DNA from: Cololabis saira
Lineage: Eukaryota > Chordata > Actinopteri > Beloniformes > Belonidae
DNA: 64,000 nt
Reading direction: 5' to 3'
Assembly (NCBI RefSeq): GCF_033807715.1
Contig: NC_084597.1
Location: forward strand, 10,641,343 to 10,705,342
Positions 35,572 to 48,058 of the stretch are shown piece after piece (position 1 is the first letter of the stretch; every line of letters begins with the position of its first letter). A program made the position numbers and the translations under genes. The notes below the pieces were generated by a model, which made no database searches, was not told the DNA's origin, and saw only the letters and a list, made by a program, of their open reading frames with translations.

Positions 35572-36539
35572 TAGGGTTGCCACCTTTCAGAAATAGAAAT
35601 AAGGGACGCCCTGATTTCAGCAGCGCAGGAGCCAAAAAAAAAAGCCCCAAAACTTCTAAACTGAATAAAAATGTGTTTATTTTATATGAAAAAACTAAAT
35701 GCTTTGATTTAAAGTTTAAAGTGCTTTAATAGCATTGAACTTGCATGACTGTACAGACAGACAACCATACTAGCAGCTGAAATATCCTCCTATGCTACGT
35801 ATGTCCACATCAGCCCAGATGTATAATATACAGGTGAAGAATATGGTGTAAAAGTAAATTTATTTCAATAATTCAACTAGAATATGGTGTAAAAGTAAAT
35901 TTATTTCAATAATTCAACTAGAATATGGTGTAAAAGTAAATTTATTTCAATAATTCAACTAGAATATGGTGTAAAAGTAAATTTATTTCAATAATTCAAC
36001 TAGAATATGGTGTAAAAGTAAATTTATTTCAATAATTCAACTAGAATATGGTGTAAAAGTAAATTTATTTCAATAATTCAACTAGAATATGGTGTAAAAG
36101 TTAATTTATTTCAATAATTCAACTAGAATATGGTGTAAAAGTTAATTTATTTCAATAATTCAACTAGAATATGGTGTAAAAGTAAATTTATTTCAATAAT
36201 TCAACTAGAATATGGTGTAAAAGTAAATTTATTTCAATAATTCAACTAGAATATGGTGTAAAAGTTAATTTATTTCAATAATTCAACTAGAATATGGTGT
36301 AAAAGTTAATTTATTTCAATAATTCAACTAGAATATGGTGTAAAAGTTAATTTATTTCAATAATTCAACTAGAAAATGGTGTAAAGGTTCATTTATTTCA
36401 ATAATTCAACTAGAATATGGTGTAAAAGTTAATGAAAATACGGTACAAATCGTGTCCCGTTTTAGTTCAATACGGGACGCAACATTTTTTTCTCAAATAA
36501 AGGACAATTCCGTATTTTACGGGACGGGTGGCAACCCTA
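35572..36539. mobile_element. hAT MITE (TAGGGTTGCCACC ends) with minisatellite
   Basis: Starts TAGGGTTGCCACCTTTC, ends GGGTGGCAACCCTA; exact 8-bp duplication GTCCTGCC at 35564-35571 and 36540-36547. A rearranged relative lies at 62982-63595. Confidence 0.93.
35839..36432. repeat. 41-bp minisatellite, 14 units plus a partial unit
   Basis: Unit begins GAATATGGTGTAAAAGTAAA and ends TTCAATAATTCAACTA; units start every 41 bp from 35839 to 36413. Two main variants differ at AGTAAATTT / AGTTAATTT: units 1-6 A, 7-8 T, 9-10 A, 11-13 T, and unit 14 is a diverged GGTTCATTT form. Confidence 0.97.
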
Positions 36540-36942
36540 GTCCTGCCATCACATGTTCACCATTCTGTTCTGTGTCGAATGCAGCCGTTGACTGGCGTGA
36601 GTGAGCAGAGTTTTAACGGGTTGTTGTGAAGACGAGCAAGGAAACATCGGGTCACTTCATTCAGGGAAGGGGCAGGACTGTCAAAGAGCCAAACTGTATC
36701 TATTCTGATTTCAAGCCAACTAAATAAAGAGACGTGTGTTCTGCCAGGGCGGCTGTAAATATATCCCATTATGTGAATGGAATCCATTTCTAATTTAGAA
36801 AAAAGGAAACATGGTTCAGACTGGACTTAGAAAAAAAAAGAAAACAACTAAATAACAAGACTGGGTGACCGATACACAAAGATTTTGTCGAGTCTATCTA
36901 TTTCCAATGTGACGGGGAGCGAAACTTGCACTTGATTCCAGA

Positions 36943-37681
36943 CAGAGGTGGGTAGAGTAGCCAAAAATTGTACTCAAGTAAAAGTACTGTTACTTCAGAA
37001 TAATATGACTCAAGTAGAAGTAAAAAGTAGTCATCCAAATAATTACTTGAGTAAAAGTAAAAAAGTACTTGGTGAAAAAACTACTCAAGTACTGAGTAAC
37101 TGTTGAGTAACGTCTGATTTATTTTTTTAACACAACCATTCAAACAGACAAAAGTACAAAATAATCATCTTCAGGCAAATTAAATCAATAAAATAATAAA
37201 ATTCATTAAAATTAATAAAACATAAAAAATAGCTTAAATGAAAATAATCTTAAAGTAAATTAAAGTACTTTAATGAATAATAAAATAATAACAGAATAAA
37301 AAAATTAAGCACAAGTAGCACAAAATTTCAAGCCTTTGTGACTTTTCTTTTTTAACCAGAACTAGAACAAGCACGAAACTCTGTGTGTGTTTGAGTCTGT
37401 GTAAATGTGACAAAACATGCAAAAACAAAAATTTTTCCCAAAGAGTCACCCAGTGATGTCATGAGATTGACGCGTACGCAGATAAAAGGGATAAAAGAAA
37501 AGTAACAGCTCAACGTAGCCTAATGTAGCGGAGTAAGAGGAACAGTTTCTTCTTCACAAATCTACTCAAGTAAAAGTAAAAAGTATAGTGATTCAAAACT
37601 ACTCCTAAAAGTACAACATTTCCCAAAACTCACTCAAGTAAATGTAACGGAGTAAATGTAACTCGTTACTACCCACCTCTG
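36943..37681. mobile_element. hAT MITE (CAGAGGTGGGTAGAG ends), copy 1
   Basis: Starts CAGAGGTGGGTAGAGTAGCC, ends TACTACCCACCTCTG; exact 8-bp duplication ATTCCAGA at 36935-36942 and 37682-37689. Subterminal ACTCAAGTAAAAGTA repeats. Closely similar to 51889-52646. Confidence 0.93.
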
Positions 37682-37689
37682 ATTCCAGA

Positions 37690-38854
37690 CTAAATCCAAA
37701 CAACTCTCAGGAGTTTTGTTAAAATCCCACAATCCTTACGACGAGTATCTTCAGACTTCCGACTTCTTTAGCAGCTACTTACTAGGGCATTAATATCCCA
37801 TTAAAGCTTTAGGAGTTCGAGGTTTGAGGTTTGGGGAGAGCTGGCAGCTGTCGTCACTCGAACACTTGCACGCAAAGCTGGGAGATGAACACATTACGTT
37901 AGCGAAACCAAAGGAAGCGTCTGGAAGATCCCAGCATACAGCCGGAGAACTTTTGAGTACAACCAGACACAAGTGAAGGCCGCAGACGTTCTCTGCTGGG
38001 GAGCAACAAGTATGTCAAGAATTTTCGGCCGGAGTGGTTCTGCGTTCGTTCAGTGTGTTTATAATAAACAGAGGATGCGGACAATGATCTCTAACTGTGA
38101 CGGATGACCAGTGGATCACAAACTTGACTGTGGGAATTAAAACGAACGCCAGGAATTTATTGGCGTTGCAAAAACCCAAACAAACGATCATGTTTATCCA
38201 ATATCTAAAACTCTTGAGAGGATATCATCAGTGTAAAGGCTCAAAAACACATTTTGCCAGTAAAGGTAGTACTAATAAAACTACTGAGGAAAAAAAAAAA
38301 CCTCTAAGATGAACTATTTGTTTCATTTTTAGATGTCGTCATTTTCCTTTTGATTGCTCAGCTGCACTTTCCTGTGACAAAGAAAAGCAGAGGTTGATAA
38401 GTGTCCTTGCGGGTGAAGATGTGAGCCATCTTTTACCCACACCGGAGAATGAAAGGAGTGGGCTTGACAAAGTACCTGTTGCATTACCTAATTATACCTT
38501 GTAATATAACCTTTCAGCGCTGATGAAGGCTTCAGGGTAAATGCACACCTGTACTCCCTGCAGTCCAAATTGGTAGGCTATGCCAGTCTGGCCCTTCGGG
38601 AAACCCTTTGAACTTCACAGACAAGACTAAAGTAACCTGACTTCTAGTCTATTGTAACTCATGGAGTCAGAGCAGCTCTTTTTGTCCTCTCTGACAATGA
38701 GTTGATTAAAAAAAGAAAACAAAACAAAACGGAGAACATCTTAGATTAGGCTTGCAAGTTTTAGTCATGCATACATTTCTGCCAATGCATAAATACTACA
38801 TCTACTACTACTAATAATAGTCATTATAATAATGTTATTGTTTACTGGTGTGAA
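37690..38854. other. Intron, no gene seen
   Basis: Repeat-poor. No exon recognised on either strand, although 37790-38090 and 38340-38640 could be conserved non-coding DNA. Confidence 0.4.
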
Positions 38855-39248
38855 GTCCACCCTGTTACGTTCTGTCCACCCTGTTACTCTGTTGTCCTCC
38901 CTGTTACCTGTGTTTTTTTTTAATAATTAAATAAATTCAAAACATAATAAGCATGTCTTTGTGGTTACTTGCAGGGAATAATTTGGCAGAGTGAAATCAC
39001 TTAAAAATTGTGCAAAATTCTATTGAAATTCTTGTTTATTATAAAAAAAAACATGTTGAAAATACATTGTGCCTTAAAATAGAACCAATCTTTCTTCAAG
39101 ATAATACTTTACACTTCAAATATATTTTAACGTAGTATTCACAAACAAGTAAGGGACAATTTAGCTCTTAGAAAATGTACATATTATAATAACTGTGTAT
39201 TAAAAACACTTAGTAATAAACATGAGAATGTCCTGTAACAGGGTGGAC
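38855..39248. mobile_element. MITE-like element with GTCCACCCTGTTAC ends
   Basis: Left end has three tandem words (GTCCACCCTGTTAC twice, GTCCTCCCTGTTAC once) and the right end is GTAACAGGGTGGAC inverted. No target duplication seen. Confidence 0.65.
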
Positions 39249-40123
39249 ATTTGGCCTATGTCACATGCAAAGAATTTGGTAAAAAGTATTAGGCCATAAT
39301 ATCCTGAGCTGGACCAATATATTTTTCTTATAATTCAAAAAGCCCTCCTTCAGATTATATAAAAAAATCATGAGAATTTAAACATTTTTGGCAGAAAGTA
39401 AACCAGGATGAAATGGCACCGAATAGTAGGAATGACCCTAATAATAATAATGCATAGGTTTTATGGTACTATTCAAAAAAACAAAATACTCAGACGCTTC
39501 ACAAGGCTAGAGACAAACAACCACACACAATTAAACAACACAAAGGGGTGGGGGCAGCGATGGAGAAGGCTCGTCCCCCCCAAGGTCTCGCTTGGATTTT
39601 GTAATGGATGTGAGGGGGTTGTAGTCTGAAGAGCGGAGGCGGGGGGCGGGATGTGTGAGGTATGGAGGGGCCAGTTTATGGATATTAGCTGCCTAATAGG
39701 TTATCACTATTATTTGATTTCCATATTTCAGTAAGCTGAGACAGTTTAAGTTGGGCTCTCAGGAGCTCAGGTGCTTATCCCAGTTCATATATCTTGTCAT
39801 CATGGGTCAGCTTTGCATGTGTTCAACAATATTTTAACACCTTTTTCACAATTTTCCACGACCTACTTGCAAACACAACAGCTAAACTTGGTCCACTCAC
39901 ACTTAATTTGCCGTTAACATCGTGAAAGTGCTTGCTGTCCGCAGAAAACATAAAGAAACGGGCCTTGTTATCATTTAATTAGGAGTTGGTGCATTTTTAA
40001 GCACATAGAACCACAAATTCACCTCTGCACACCTTTTCCCTGTTTGTAGCTTTACCAAGCAGAGATGCAATGTCAGGCCACTTGTCACATGAGAGTCAGA
40101 GCCGGATAACAGAGCTACAGATA
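39249..40123. other. Intron, no gene seen
   Basis: G-rich stretch at 39546-39660 without an exon. Confidence 0.5.
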
Positions 40124-40131
40124 TATGGAGG

Positions 40132-40845
40132 CAGGGGCGTCAATTGGGTATGGCAAGGTATGGCAGCCGCCACACCTTTGCTTCAAGGGTTAAATGTAAA
40201 TGTTTGTTTTTTTAAATACATTTATGGAATAACTACAAATGCAAATAAGAACAACATGATCGATTTCACTAGTTATTATACACTGCAAAAATTCAAAATC
40301 TTAACAAGAATATTTGTCTTATTTCTAGTTAAAATGTCTCATTTTTAGTCTCTTTTTAAAAAAATCTCATTACATTTAAGACAAGACTCAAAAACAACCA
40401 TTTTCACCTGTTTCAAGTAGATTTTCACTTAAAATAAGTGGAAAAATCTGCCAATGGAACAAGATTTTTTTGCTTGTAATGAGAAGATAAATCTTGTCCC
40501 ACTGGCAGATTTTTCTACTTATTTCAAGTGAAAATTTACTTGAAACAGGTTAAAATGGTATACAAATAACAAGTTATTTTTCTGGTAATGACTCTTGTTT
40601 TAAGTGTAATGAGATTTTTTGACTAAAAATGAGACATTTTAACTAGAAATAAGACAAATATTCCTGGTAAGATTTTGAGTTTTTGCAGTGAGCGAGACTG
40701 CATTTGAAAAATTTTCTTGACCACACAGATTAGCTCCATAGACTTCTGTGATGAGTATTTGCTGGACGTGTTGATTGATACTCTACTTAAGTTCTGTGAC
40801 TCGTAACCTTGCCATACCTTAGCTTCCACTGAATTGACGCCACTG
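40132..40845. mobile_element. hAT-type MITE (CAGGGGCGTCAATTGGG ends)
   Basis: Starts CAGGGGCGTCAATTGGGTAT, ends AATTGACGCCACTG; exact 8-bp duplication TATGGAGG at 40124-40131 and 40846-40853. Subterminal GGTATGGCA / TGCCATACC are inverted. Holds a full CACTGCAAAA module. Confidence 0.93.
40281..40690. repeat. Palindromic module with CACTGCAAAA ends, complete copy
   Basis: Starts CACTGCAAAAATTCAAAATC, ends GATTTTGAGTTTTTGCAGTG, and its halves are inverted through words such as TCTTAACAAGAATATTTGTC and CACCTGTTTCAAGT. Shortened copies occur at 18.99-19.35, 27.95-28.2 and 52.93-53.27 kb inside other hAT MITEs. Confidence 0.88.
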
Positions 40846-40853
40846 TATGGAGG

Positions 40854-41519
40854 GGTAAGGAGAAGAAAAATATTGTATTTAAACAGCATCTTCTGTCTTA
40901 AAATATGTTCACACTTTCAAGATTTGAGACTTGTGCATCAAAGGAAGACACTTGTTTCTTTTTAAATAAGGATTAACATTACTGTGGGGAATTGGTAACT
41001 GCATGATAAATCCTCATGGCCACTGAAGCACTTATCAGCCTTTTAATTTGCTAAATTGCATGGGAAGATTGAGAGCCCTGTCATGTGAAACTTCGTTGTG
41101 ATAAAAAGCATAGATAAACGGGATTCATCAGCTGTCACCCGATTTTACGAGCCTTTCACCACCAGACTGTTAGCGTGATGACCAGCGAGGTGGAGGAACA
41201 CGAGACAAAAGTAGGGAATGGGTTTCCAAAGCAGAAAACGTCAATACCACAGCTTAGTTCCCCATCTGTTTGTGGCCAAATTCAGAAGTATGACCTCAAC
41301 CCCGTGTTTAGCTGCTATTTGTTTTGACAGCCAACGGTTATTTGCCTTAGCAAGATAAGCATCCTGTTATTTTGCTTATTGCAGCAGTGCTGTCCGTGTT
41401 GCTATTCTTCATCCCTGTCGTTTTCTTGGACCACGCCTGCTAAAGAACCGTACATGTGAAAAAGCTGCAGTGCAGAGTGAGGAGGCACAAAGGCATGACT
41501 TAAAAAAAAGTACCTGGTG
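40854..41519. other. Intron, no gene seen
   Basis: Unique-looking DNA. Confidence 0.5.
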
Positions 41520-41527
41520 ATGTCAGG

Positions 41528-42558
<1,031 letters not shown>

Positions 42559-42566
42559 ATGTCAGG

Positions 42567-43695
42567 GAGACTGGGAGAAATGCTGATGGTGAGGCTAGCT
42601 CTTTTTGTGTGCATGCTGTTGACTTCTTGGGCTTCAAAGAAGAACTTTGAAGTGAAATTTATGTTTTATTCAATCCATTACATCTCTGCTGGTACACATA
42701 CATGCTGCCTTTAAAATTACACAGTAATATTTACAGTTTTTAGTTGCAAAACTGTATATTGATTATTGAAAACTATGCAGACGTCTTGTTTAGCAGAATG
42801 TGGCGCTCGCTTTCATAAAAAGCTTGCAGCAAGGAATCCAGACAATATTTACTCTGCTTTCCTGTTTATTCTCAAATAGCCACCCAGTCAGACTGGTCGA
42901 CTGTCACAAGAAACATTTTTTCTTTCTGTCTTACAGCCAAAAGCTAAAAACCTACGTTAAAACTTTGTTTCAACAAAGAAAAAAAAAGTAAATCACACTG
43001 GCAGTGTTTTTCTCTCCTTATTAATCATTTGATGCTGACCGAGGTCAAGTACTGAGATACATTTACAAATGCATCCTTTCAGGAATTTTCAGTAAAACGC
43101 TGGCTTAAACAGAAGGAGCTTTAAGCAGATTTTCTGGGCTTTGAGCCTCTTAAGTCTTTCTCGTATTAGAAATCTTAATGGCAAACTCACACCTAATACA
43201 ATTAAACAAATACAAAAGAACAACTTCAGAACCAATAAGCTCTTTTATTCTTATACAAGCTGATTTATTCTGTGTTTTTTCCCTCCGTCTGTCTCTCTGG
43301 TCCCCACCTACATAAAAAAAAAAAAAAAAAAGCCAACAAACTCTTGAAAGTCGCTTTTCTGTTCCAGCCTTCTGTCCAATACAATATTTCTTCACCCTGC
43401 TTCCGCTCCCATCTGTTGCTTCAGATTTTCCGCATGAGAACGTCTCTAGCAGGACGGATTTACGGTCAGACTGGGAGCGATGAATTCAGCAGTCTGTTCT
43501 GTTATCTGCCTCAAGCAGCCAAGCAAAGTGAAATTCGACCCAGCCATGGGAAGGCTCTCTCAGAACACATGATTTTTCATCCTCTGGCAAGAAGACTTTT
43601 TTAAAAAAAGGTACATTTCTACAGGAACCAACCTGTGTGACATTTAGGCTACTCATAACGGTTCAAAGGGTTGAGATTATTTTCATTGATGTTAG
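42567..43695. other. Intron, no gene seen
   Basis: A-run at 43312-43332; no exon recognised. Confidence 0.5.
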
Positions 43696-43703
43696 GTTTA
43701 GAC

Positions 43704-44430
43704 CAGGGGTCGGCAACCCGCGGCTCTAGAGCCGCATGCGGCTCTTTAGCGCCACCCTAGTGGCTCCTGGAGCTTTTTCAAAAATGTTTCACCTTTTTTT
43801 CCTTTTTTTCCCCTTTTTCTTCTTTTTTTCTTCCTTTTTTCTTCCTTTTTTTCTCTCTTTCTCTTTCTTTTCTCTTTTTTTTTCCTTTTTTTCTTTCTTT
43901 TCTTGTTTTTTTTGCTTTTTTCTTCTTTTTTTCCTTTTTTTCCCTTTTTTCTTCTTTTTTCTCTTTCTTTGTCTTTATTTTCTCTTTTTTTCTCTTTTTT
44001 CTCTTTTTTTCCTTTTTTTCTTTCTTTTCTTGTTTTTTTTTTCTTTTTTCTTCTTTCTTCCTTTTTTTCCTCTTTTTTTTCTTCCTTTTTCCTTTCCTTT
44101 TTAATCTCGACATTTCGGCTTTTTTCTCGACATTTCGGCTTTTTTCTCGACATTCCGACTTTTTTCTCAACATTCCGACTTTTTTCTCAACATTTCGACT
44201 TTTTTCTCGAGATTGTACTTCAACATTAATCTCAACATTTTGACTTTTTTCTCTAAATTTTGACTTTTTTCTCCACATTTTGACTTTTTTTTCGACATTT
44301 CTCCTTTCACCATTTGTCTTCATTCTAAGGCTGATACAAGACCTTTCATTTTTTGCGGCTCCAGACATATTCGTTTTTTGTGTTTTTGGTCCAATATGGC
44401 TCTTTCAACATTTTGGGTTGCTGACCCCTG
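43704..44430. mobile_element. hAT MITE (CAGGGGTCGGCAACC ends), copy 1
   Basis: Starts CAGGGGTCGGCAACCCGCGG, ends GGTTGCTGACCCCTG; exact 8-bp duplication GTTTAGAC at 43696-43703 and 44431-44438. Contains the GAGCCGCATGCGGCTC palindrome, a pyrimidine tract (43777-44103) and a TTTTTTCTCGACATTTCGGC array (about 44107-44300). Confidence 0.94.
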
Positions 44431-44438
44431 GTTTAGAC

Positions 44439-44931
44439 GGAGCAGGACAATACAGAACAAAACTGACAAGTGTTTCTCAAGGTTCTTTTTTTTAAAGATT
44501 TCAGTGCATTTAGTTCATAATTCCTCAAGTATGCAATTTCTTTGAGATAATTTGAATTTTATTACAGATCAATATGATGTCTGTGACCTGGTTTGGACAT
44601 GGCTGCAGTCTCAAATCATCTCCAATATTCCTTCACACCTCTATTCATAGTAGTAGCAGGTTTTAGGAAGTGGAGTGAAACACTGCTCCAACCAATCTTC
44701 TGGAGGTTGTACCTCATTTGAAATCAGAATTACAGCTTTTGAAGTATGGCAAATGCAACATGATGAGAAATTGAGTGTAAAGATGGAGTGGCTGCATGAT
44801 TATACTTAGAGCTGAGTCTCTGATGGCACAATCTTCCTCAAATCTGAGCAGCAGCCCGACACATCAAGACATCTGTCCCTTTAAGTCTATATGCACGGTA
44901 TATGTCCATAATGGCTATTATTATCTATAAA
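44439..44931. other. Intron, no gene seen
   Basis: Short unique gap between two MITEs. Confidence 0.5.
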
Positions 44932-44939
44932 GTGTAAAG

Positions 44940-45497
44940 CAGGGGTATTCAACTTTCGGCCGGGGGCCACATCTGCAAAAGGACTGTATGGAGAGGGCCG
45001 CACAATTTGAAAATGTGGGGGTTTTCAAAATGTATTTTGCACTCAAAGACGAAGACTTATGTAAATATAATACATTTTTATTATACATTTGAATATATCT
45101 AGTTTACATATGAATTATGTATTAATTGTCTCCAGATTTAGTAATTGTGAATGTTAAATATAATATTCAGATAAAGAAATATTATTTTGAATGCAAGTTC
45201 ATTTTGAAACCATGCATTGTGCAAACTTAATGAAGTTGATATTGACCTACTTTTAATAAAACACGCCATAATGACAAAGCACCACTTTCCACCAAGATTT
45301 CCTTATTTGAATATTATATTAAGCATTGAGCACAACCATTTTAGTCCATAGTAGCCAGTTATAAAAATATTATATTAAAAAAAAAAAAAAAAAAAAAATT
45401 TCAACAAACACCCCCTTTTTTGAAATATGACCAGGGGCCACATAAAAGCTCCTGGCGGGCCGCATGTGGCCCGCGGGCCGCCAATTGAATAGCCCTG
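44940..45497. mobile_element. hAT MITE (CAGGGGTATTCAACT ends)
   Basis: Starts CAGGGGTATTCAACTTTCGG, ends CCAATTGAATAGCCCTG; exact 8-bp duplication GTGTAAAG at 44932-44939 and 45498-45505. GGGCCACAT / GGGCCGCATGTGGCCCGCGG words near both ends; poly-A at 45376-45399. Confidence 0.93.
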
Positions 45498-45505
45498 GTG
45501 TAAAG

Positions 45506-46060
45506 CATGAAAGAACACCAACATCAATAACATAATGGTAAAGTTAAGAGGCATCAGTCTGGCTGACAGTTTACATTTTGTTTAAAAACTTAAACTAATT
45601 CAGACAACCAACTCATTAATGTTATTGTCTCTGATCAATATAGTGTCACTTTGTGAGGTCTCTGTGAATTATTCCTATTGATCCTTCTGCATGAATTAAT
45701 CCCATTGTCTGTAACGCTTACTGTATAAAGCCATAGAGCGAACAGCATGTGCATATGTTAGTTAAGGGAAAAACTGCTTAAGTTGTAGGGAAAGTATGAA
45801 TGCAGTTTCATTTGAAACAGCTGCGATAACTAATGCAAGTTATGAACTGTGACTATCTGTTGCAACACACATCTGGAGACATGTTGCATGAGAAAAAGAC
45901 ACTTGTCCAGTGAAAACATCTGCAAACCACTCACGGAAAATCAGTTTGAACTGAAACTAAAGAGGAAAAAGAAGAAAAAAAAAATGTAATTCTTAATGCA
46001 GCAGTCCAAGCAAGATGGAAATGTGTTAGTTTTTTGTGACAGTTATGAATATAAACACAC
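45506..46060. other. Intron, no gene seen
   Basis: AT-rich unique DNA. Confidence 0.5.
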
Positions 46061-46082
46061 CTGGGTTGGAGTTAAGATCCAT
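46061..46082 (-). CDS. Possible alternative first coding exon (MDLNSNP) of arhgap24
   Basis: On the minus strand, ATG at 46082-46080 gives Met-Asp-Leu-Asn-Ser-Asn-Pro and ends CCCAG|GTGTGT in phase 1, compatible with the exon starting at 16881. Upstream is a repeat-poor, purine-rich 5' UTR-like stretch (46083-46480) with a (GGA)n tract. Seven codons carry no homology signal. Confidence 0.28.
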
Positions 46083-46956
46083 GAGGAGCAGACAAGGACG
46101 TGCCCCCTTCTCAGCGGAGGTTTGAGGGTGCAGAAGCGGTGTGCTCTCTGCTGACTGTCAGCCCCTAGGTACCACTTCTTCATCTGTTCTTTTTCTGTGC
46201 CACAGATACTGTCGGCTTATCTCGTCCGGTTTCTGCTGAAGCACACTCCACAGCACCTCGCTCTCTCTCCTTTCTCTCTCCTCGTCCTCCTCCTCCTCCT
46301 CCTCCTCTTCCTCCTCCTCCTCCTGTGCCTTTGCTTCTCCTCCACCTCATGTAACTCTTTGCCTACAACTTAATTTTGTAAAGTCAAAGGCGGGTCACTA
46401 TGACGCATCGATCAGCAGCAGCCCTTGCAAGGTCGGGCAGAGGCTAGTCCGTCTGCCTCCCGGGAATCCCGTTCCTTTAAAAGTTCAGTCAAAAGAAGCT
46501 AAAAGAGCGGAGGAAGCATATTTCTGAGACACGCAATAAAGAAGTGGCAGACAGTGAGCAGAGAGTGAAACTGCAAGTCAAAGGCAAGATGGTGTGTCTG
46601 CTCTTTTCTGCAGGAAGGGAGACGGGTGGGAGCTCGTGTTGGAAGGGGAGGCGGGGGCGTCGTAAATCACGCTGCCCTCCCCAAAGCGGGGACCTGTAAA
46701 TCTGGTGAACCAAGAGTGGGCACTCGGCCAAATAACTCATCCACAGTGCTCTATAAATACTGCAGGGGTCGACAAGGCTGTTGCTACCGGTGGCCAAGAA
46801 ACTCAGAGACACCAGGGTTTCTCCCATTTGGGTGGAAGCTGTTTTAATGACCTCCTTATCTTTGTTCTGCCTTGTACCTGAATCATACGTGTAATAAATG
46901 TCCGGAAGCGCTAACTTAAAACTACCGTCGGGGCGTGAAAAGATCAACTCCACTGT
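46083..46956. promoter_or_regulatory. Repeat-poor GC-rich patch, candidate promoter
   Basis: GC-rich relative to the flanks, with a (TCC)n tract at 46285-46325. A 154-codon minus-strand frame at 46953-46489 has no recognisable domain and could be chance. Function inferred only from composition and the possible exon beside it. Confidence 0.3.
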
Positions 46957-46964
46957 ACCTCAAA

Positions 46965-48050
46965 CAGAGGTGTCAAGTAACGAAGTACAAATACTTTGTT
47001 ACATTACTTAAGTAGAAATTTTGGTTATCTATACATCACTGGAGTAATTATTTTTCAGACGACTTTTTACTTTTAGTCCTTACATTTTCACGCAATTATC
47101 TGTACTTTTTACTCCTTACATTTTAAAAACAGCCTCGTTACTCTATTTCATTTCGGCCTTTAAAAAAAAAGTTTTGTTATTACATCCGTTGCCTACGACG
47201 GAGTATTAGGGCCAAACTAAGACAAAAAACATTGGAAATTACGAGAATAAAGTCATGATATAATGAGAATAAAGTCGTAAAATTACGAGAATAAAGTCGT
47301 AATGTTGCGAGAATAAAGTCGTAATAGAATAAAGTCGTAATATTATGAGAATAAAGTCGTAATATTACGAGAATAAAGTCGTAATATTACGAGAATAAAG
47401 TCGTAAAATTACGAGAATAAAGTCGTAATATTATGAGAATATAATTTATGAGAACTCTAACAGGAAGAGCTTCTTCTCCCTGTGTTAAAATGAGGAATAT
47501 TGCGCATCTTGTGAAGTTATATTTATATATTTATAATATATTACGACTTTATTCTCGTAATATTACGACTTTATTCTCATTACATTATGACTTTATTCTC
47601 GTAATTTCCTTTTTTTGTTTTTTTGTTTGGCCCTATTACTCCGTCGTAGTTGCCCTCAGATTCCTGCAACTAAACTTGGATGTACATTCCAATAAAGGTT
47701 AGGATAAATGATAACATGCCTCTGAAGTTTGACTTTTTGCACCATTACAATACTTATAGGCAACTAGTCATCATATCTCCTGCTCTCTGAAACACATGTT
47801 AATGCTCAATAGTACACATATATGCTTCTTTAATATATTTGCATTATACTATGCATTCATTTTCAATGGCTTTTTTCCCCCTTACATTACTTTTACTTTT
47901 ATACTTTAAGTAGTTTTGAAACCAGTACTTTTATACTTTTACTTGAGTAAAAAACTTGAGTTGATACTTCAACTTCTACAGGAGTATTTTTAAACTCTAG
48001 TATCTATACTTCTACCTGAGTAATGAATGTGAATACTTTTGACACCTCTG
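46965..48050. mobile_element. Tol2-like hAT MITE interrupted by a TACG-ended MITE
   Basis: Starts CAGAGGTGTCAAGTAACG, ends ACTTTTGACACCTCTG; exact 8-bp duplication ACCTCAAA at 46957-46964 and 48051-48058. Same sequence as 34071-34769 except for the insertion at 47194-47648. Confidence 0.94.
47194..47648. mobile_element. TACG-ended MITE with hairpin array, copy 1 (nested)
   Basis: Starts TACGACGGAGTATTAGGGCC, ends GGCCCTATTACTCCGTCGTA; 6-bp duplication GTTGCC at 47188-47193 and 47649-47654. Array of ATTACGAGAATAAAGTCGTA units on the left and the inverted form on the right. Near-identical to 57445-57921. Confidence 0.92.
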
Positions 48051-48058
48051 ACCTCAAA

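Noticed and set aside
35839..36432. Considered a CRISPR-like array because of the regular 41-bp period
   Set aside because: There are no unique spacers: whole units repeat head to tail, inside a hAT MITE in vertebrate DNA.
36943..37681. Considered whether the ACTCAAGTAAAAGTA words are a regulatory cluster
   Set aside because: They are subterminal repeats of a Tol2-like hAT MITE with intact target duplications, also present in the second copy at 51.9 kb.
43736..44368. Lys/Glu-rich and Phe-rich frames in the CAGGGGTCGG MITEs, also at 50944-51492, 56126-56726 and 59612-60022
   Set aside because: Low-complexity pyrimidine tract plus the 20-bp array; the reading follows the repeat period, not a protein.
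46489..46953. 154-codon minus-strand frame
   Set aside because: No recognisable domain, crosses GC-rich DNA near a possible promoter, and no splice or expression evidence; kept only as a note.
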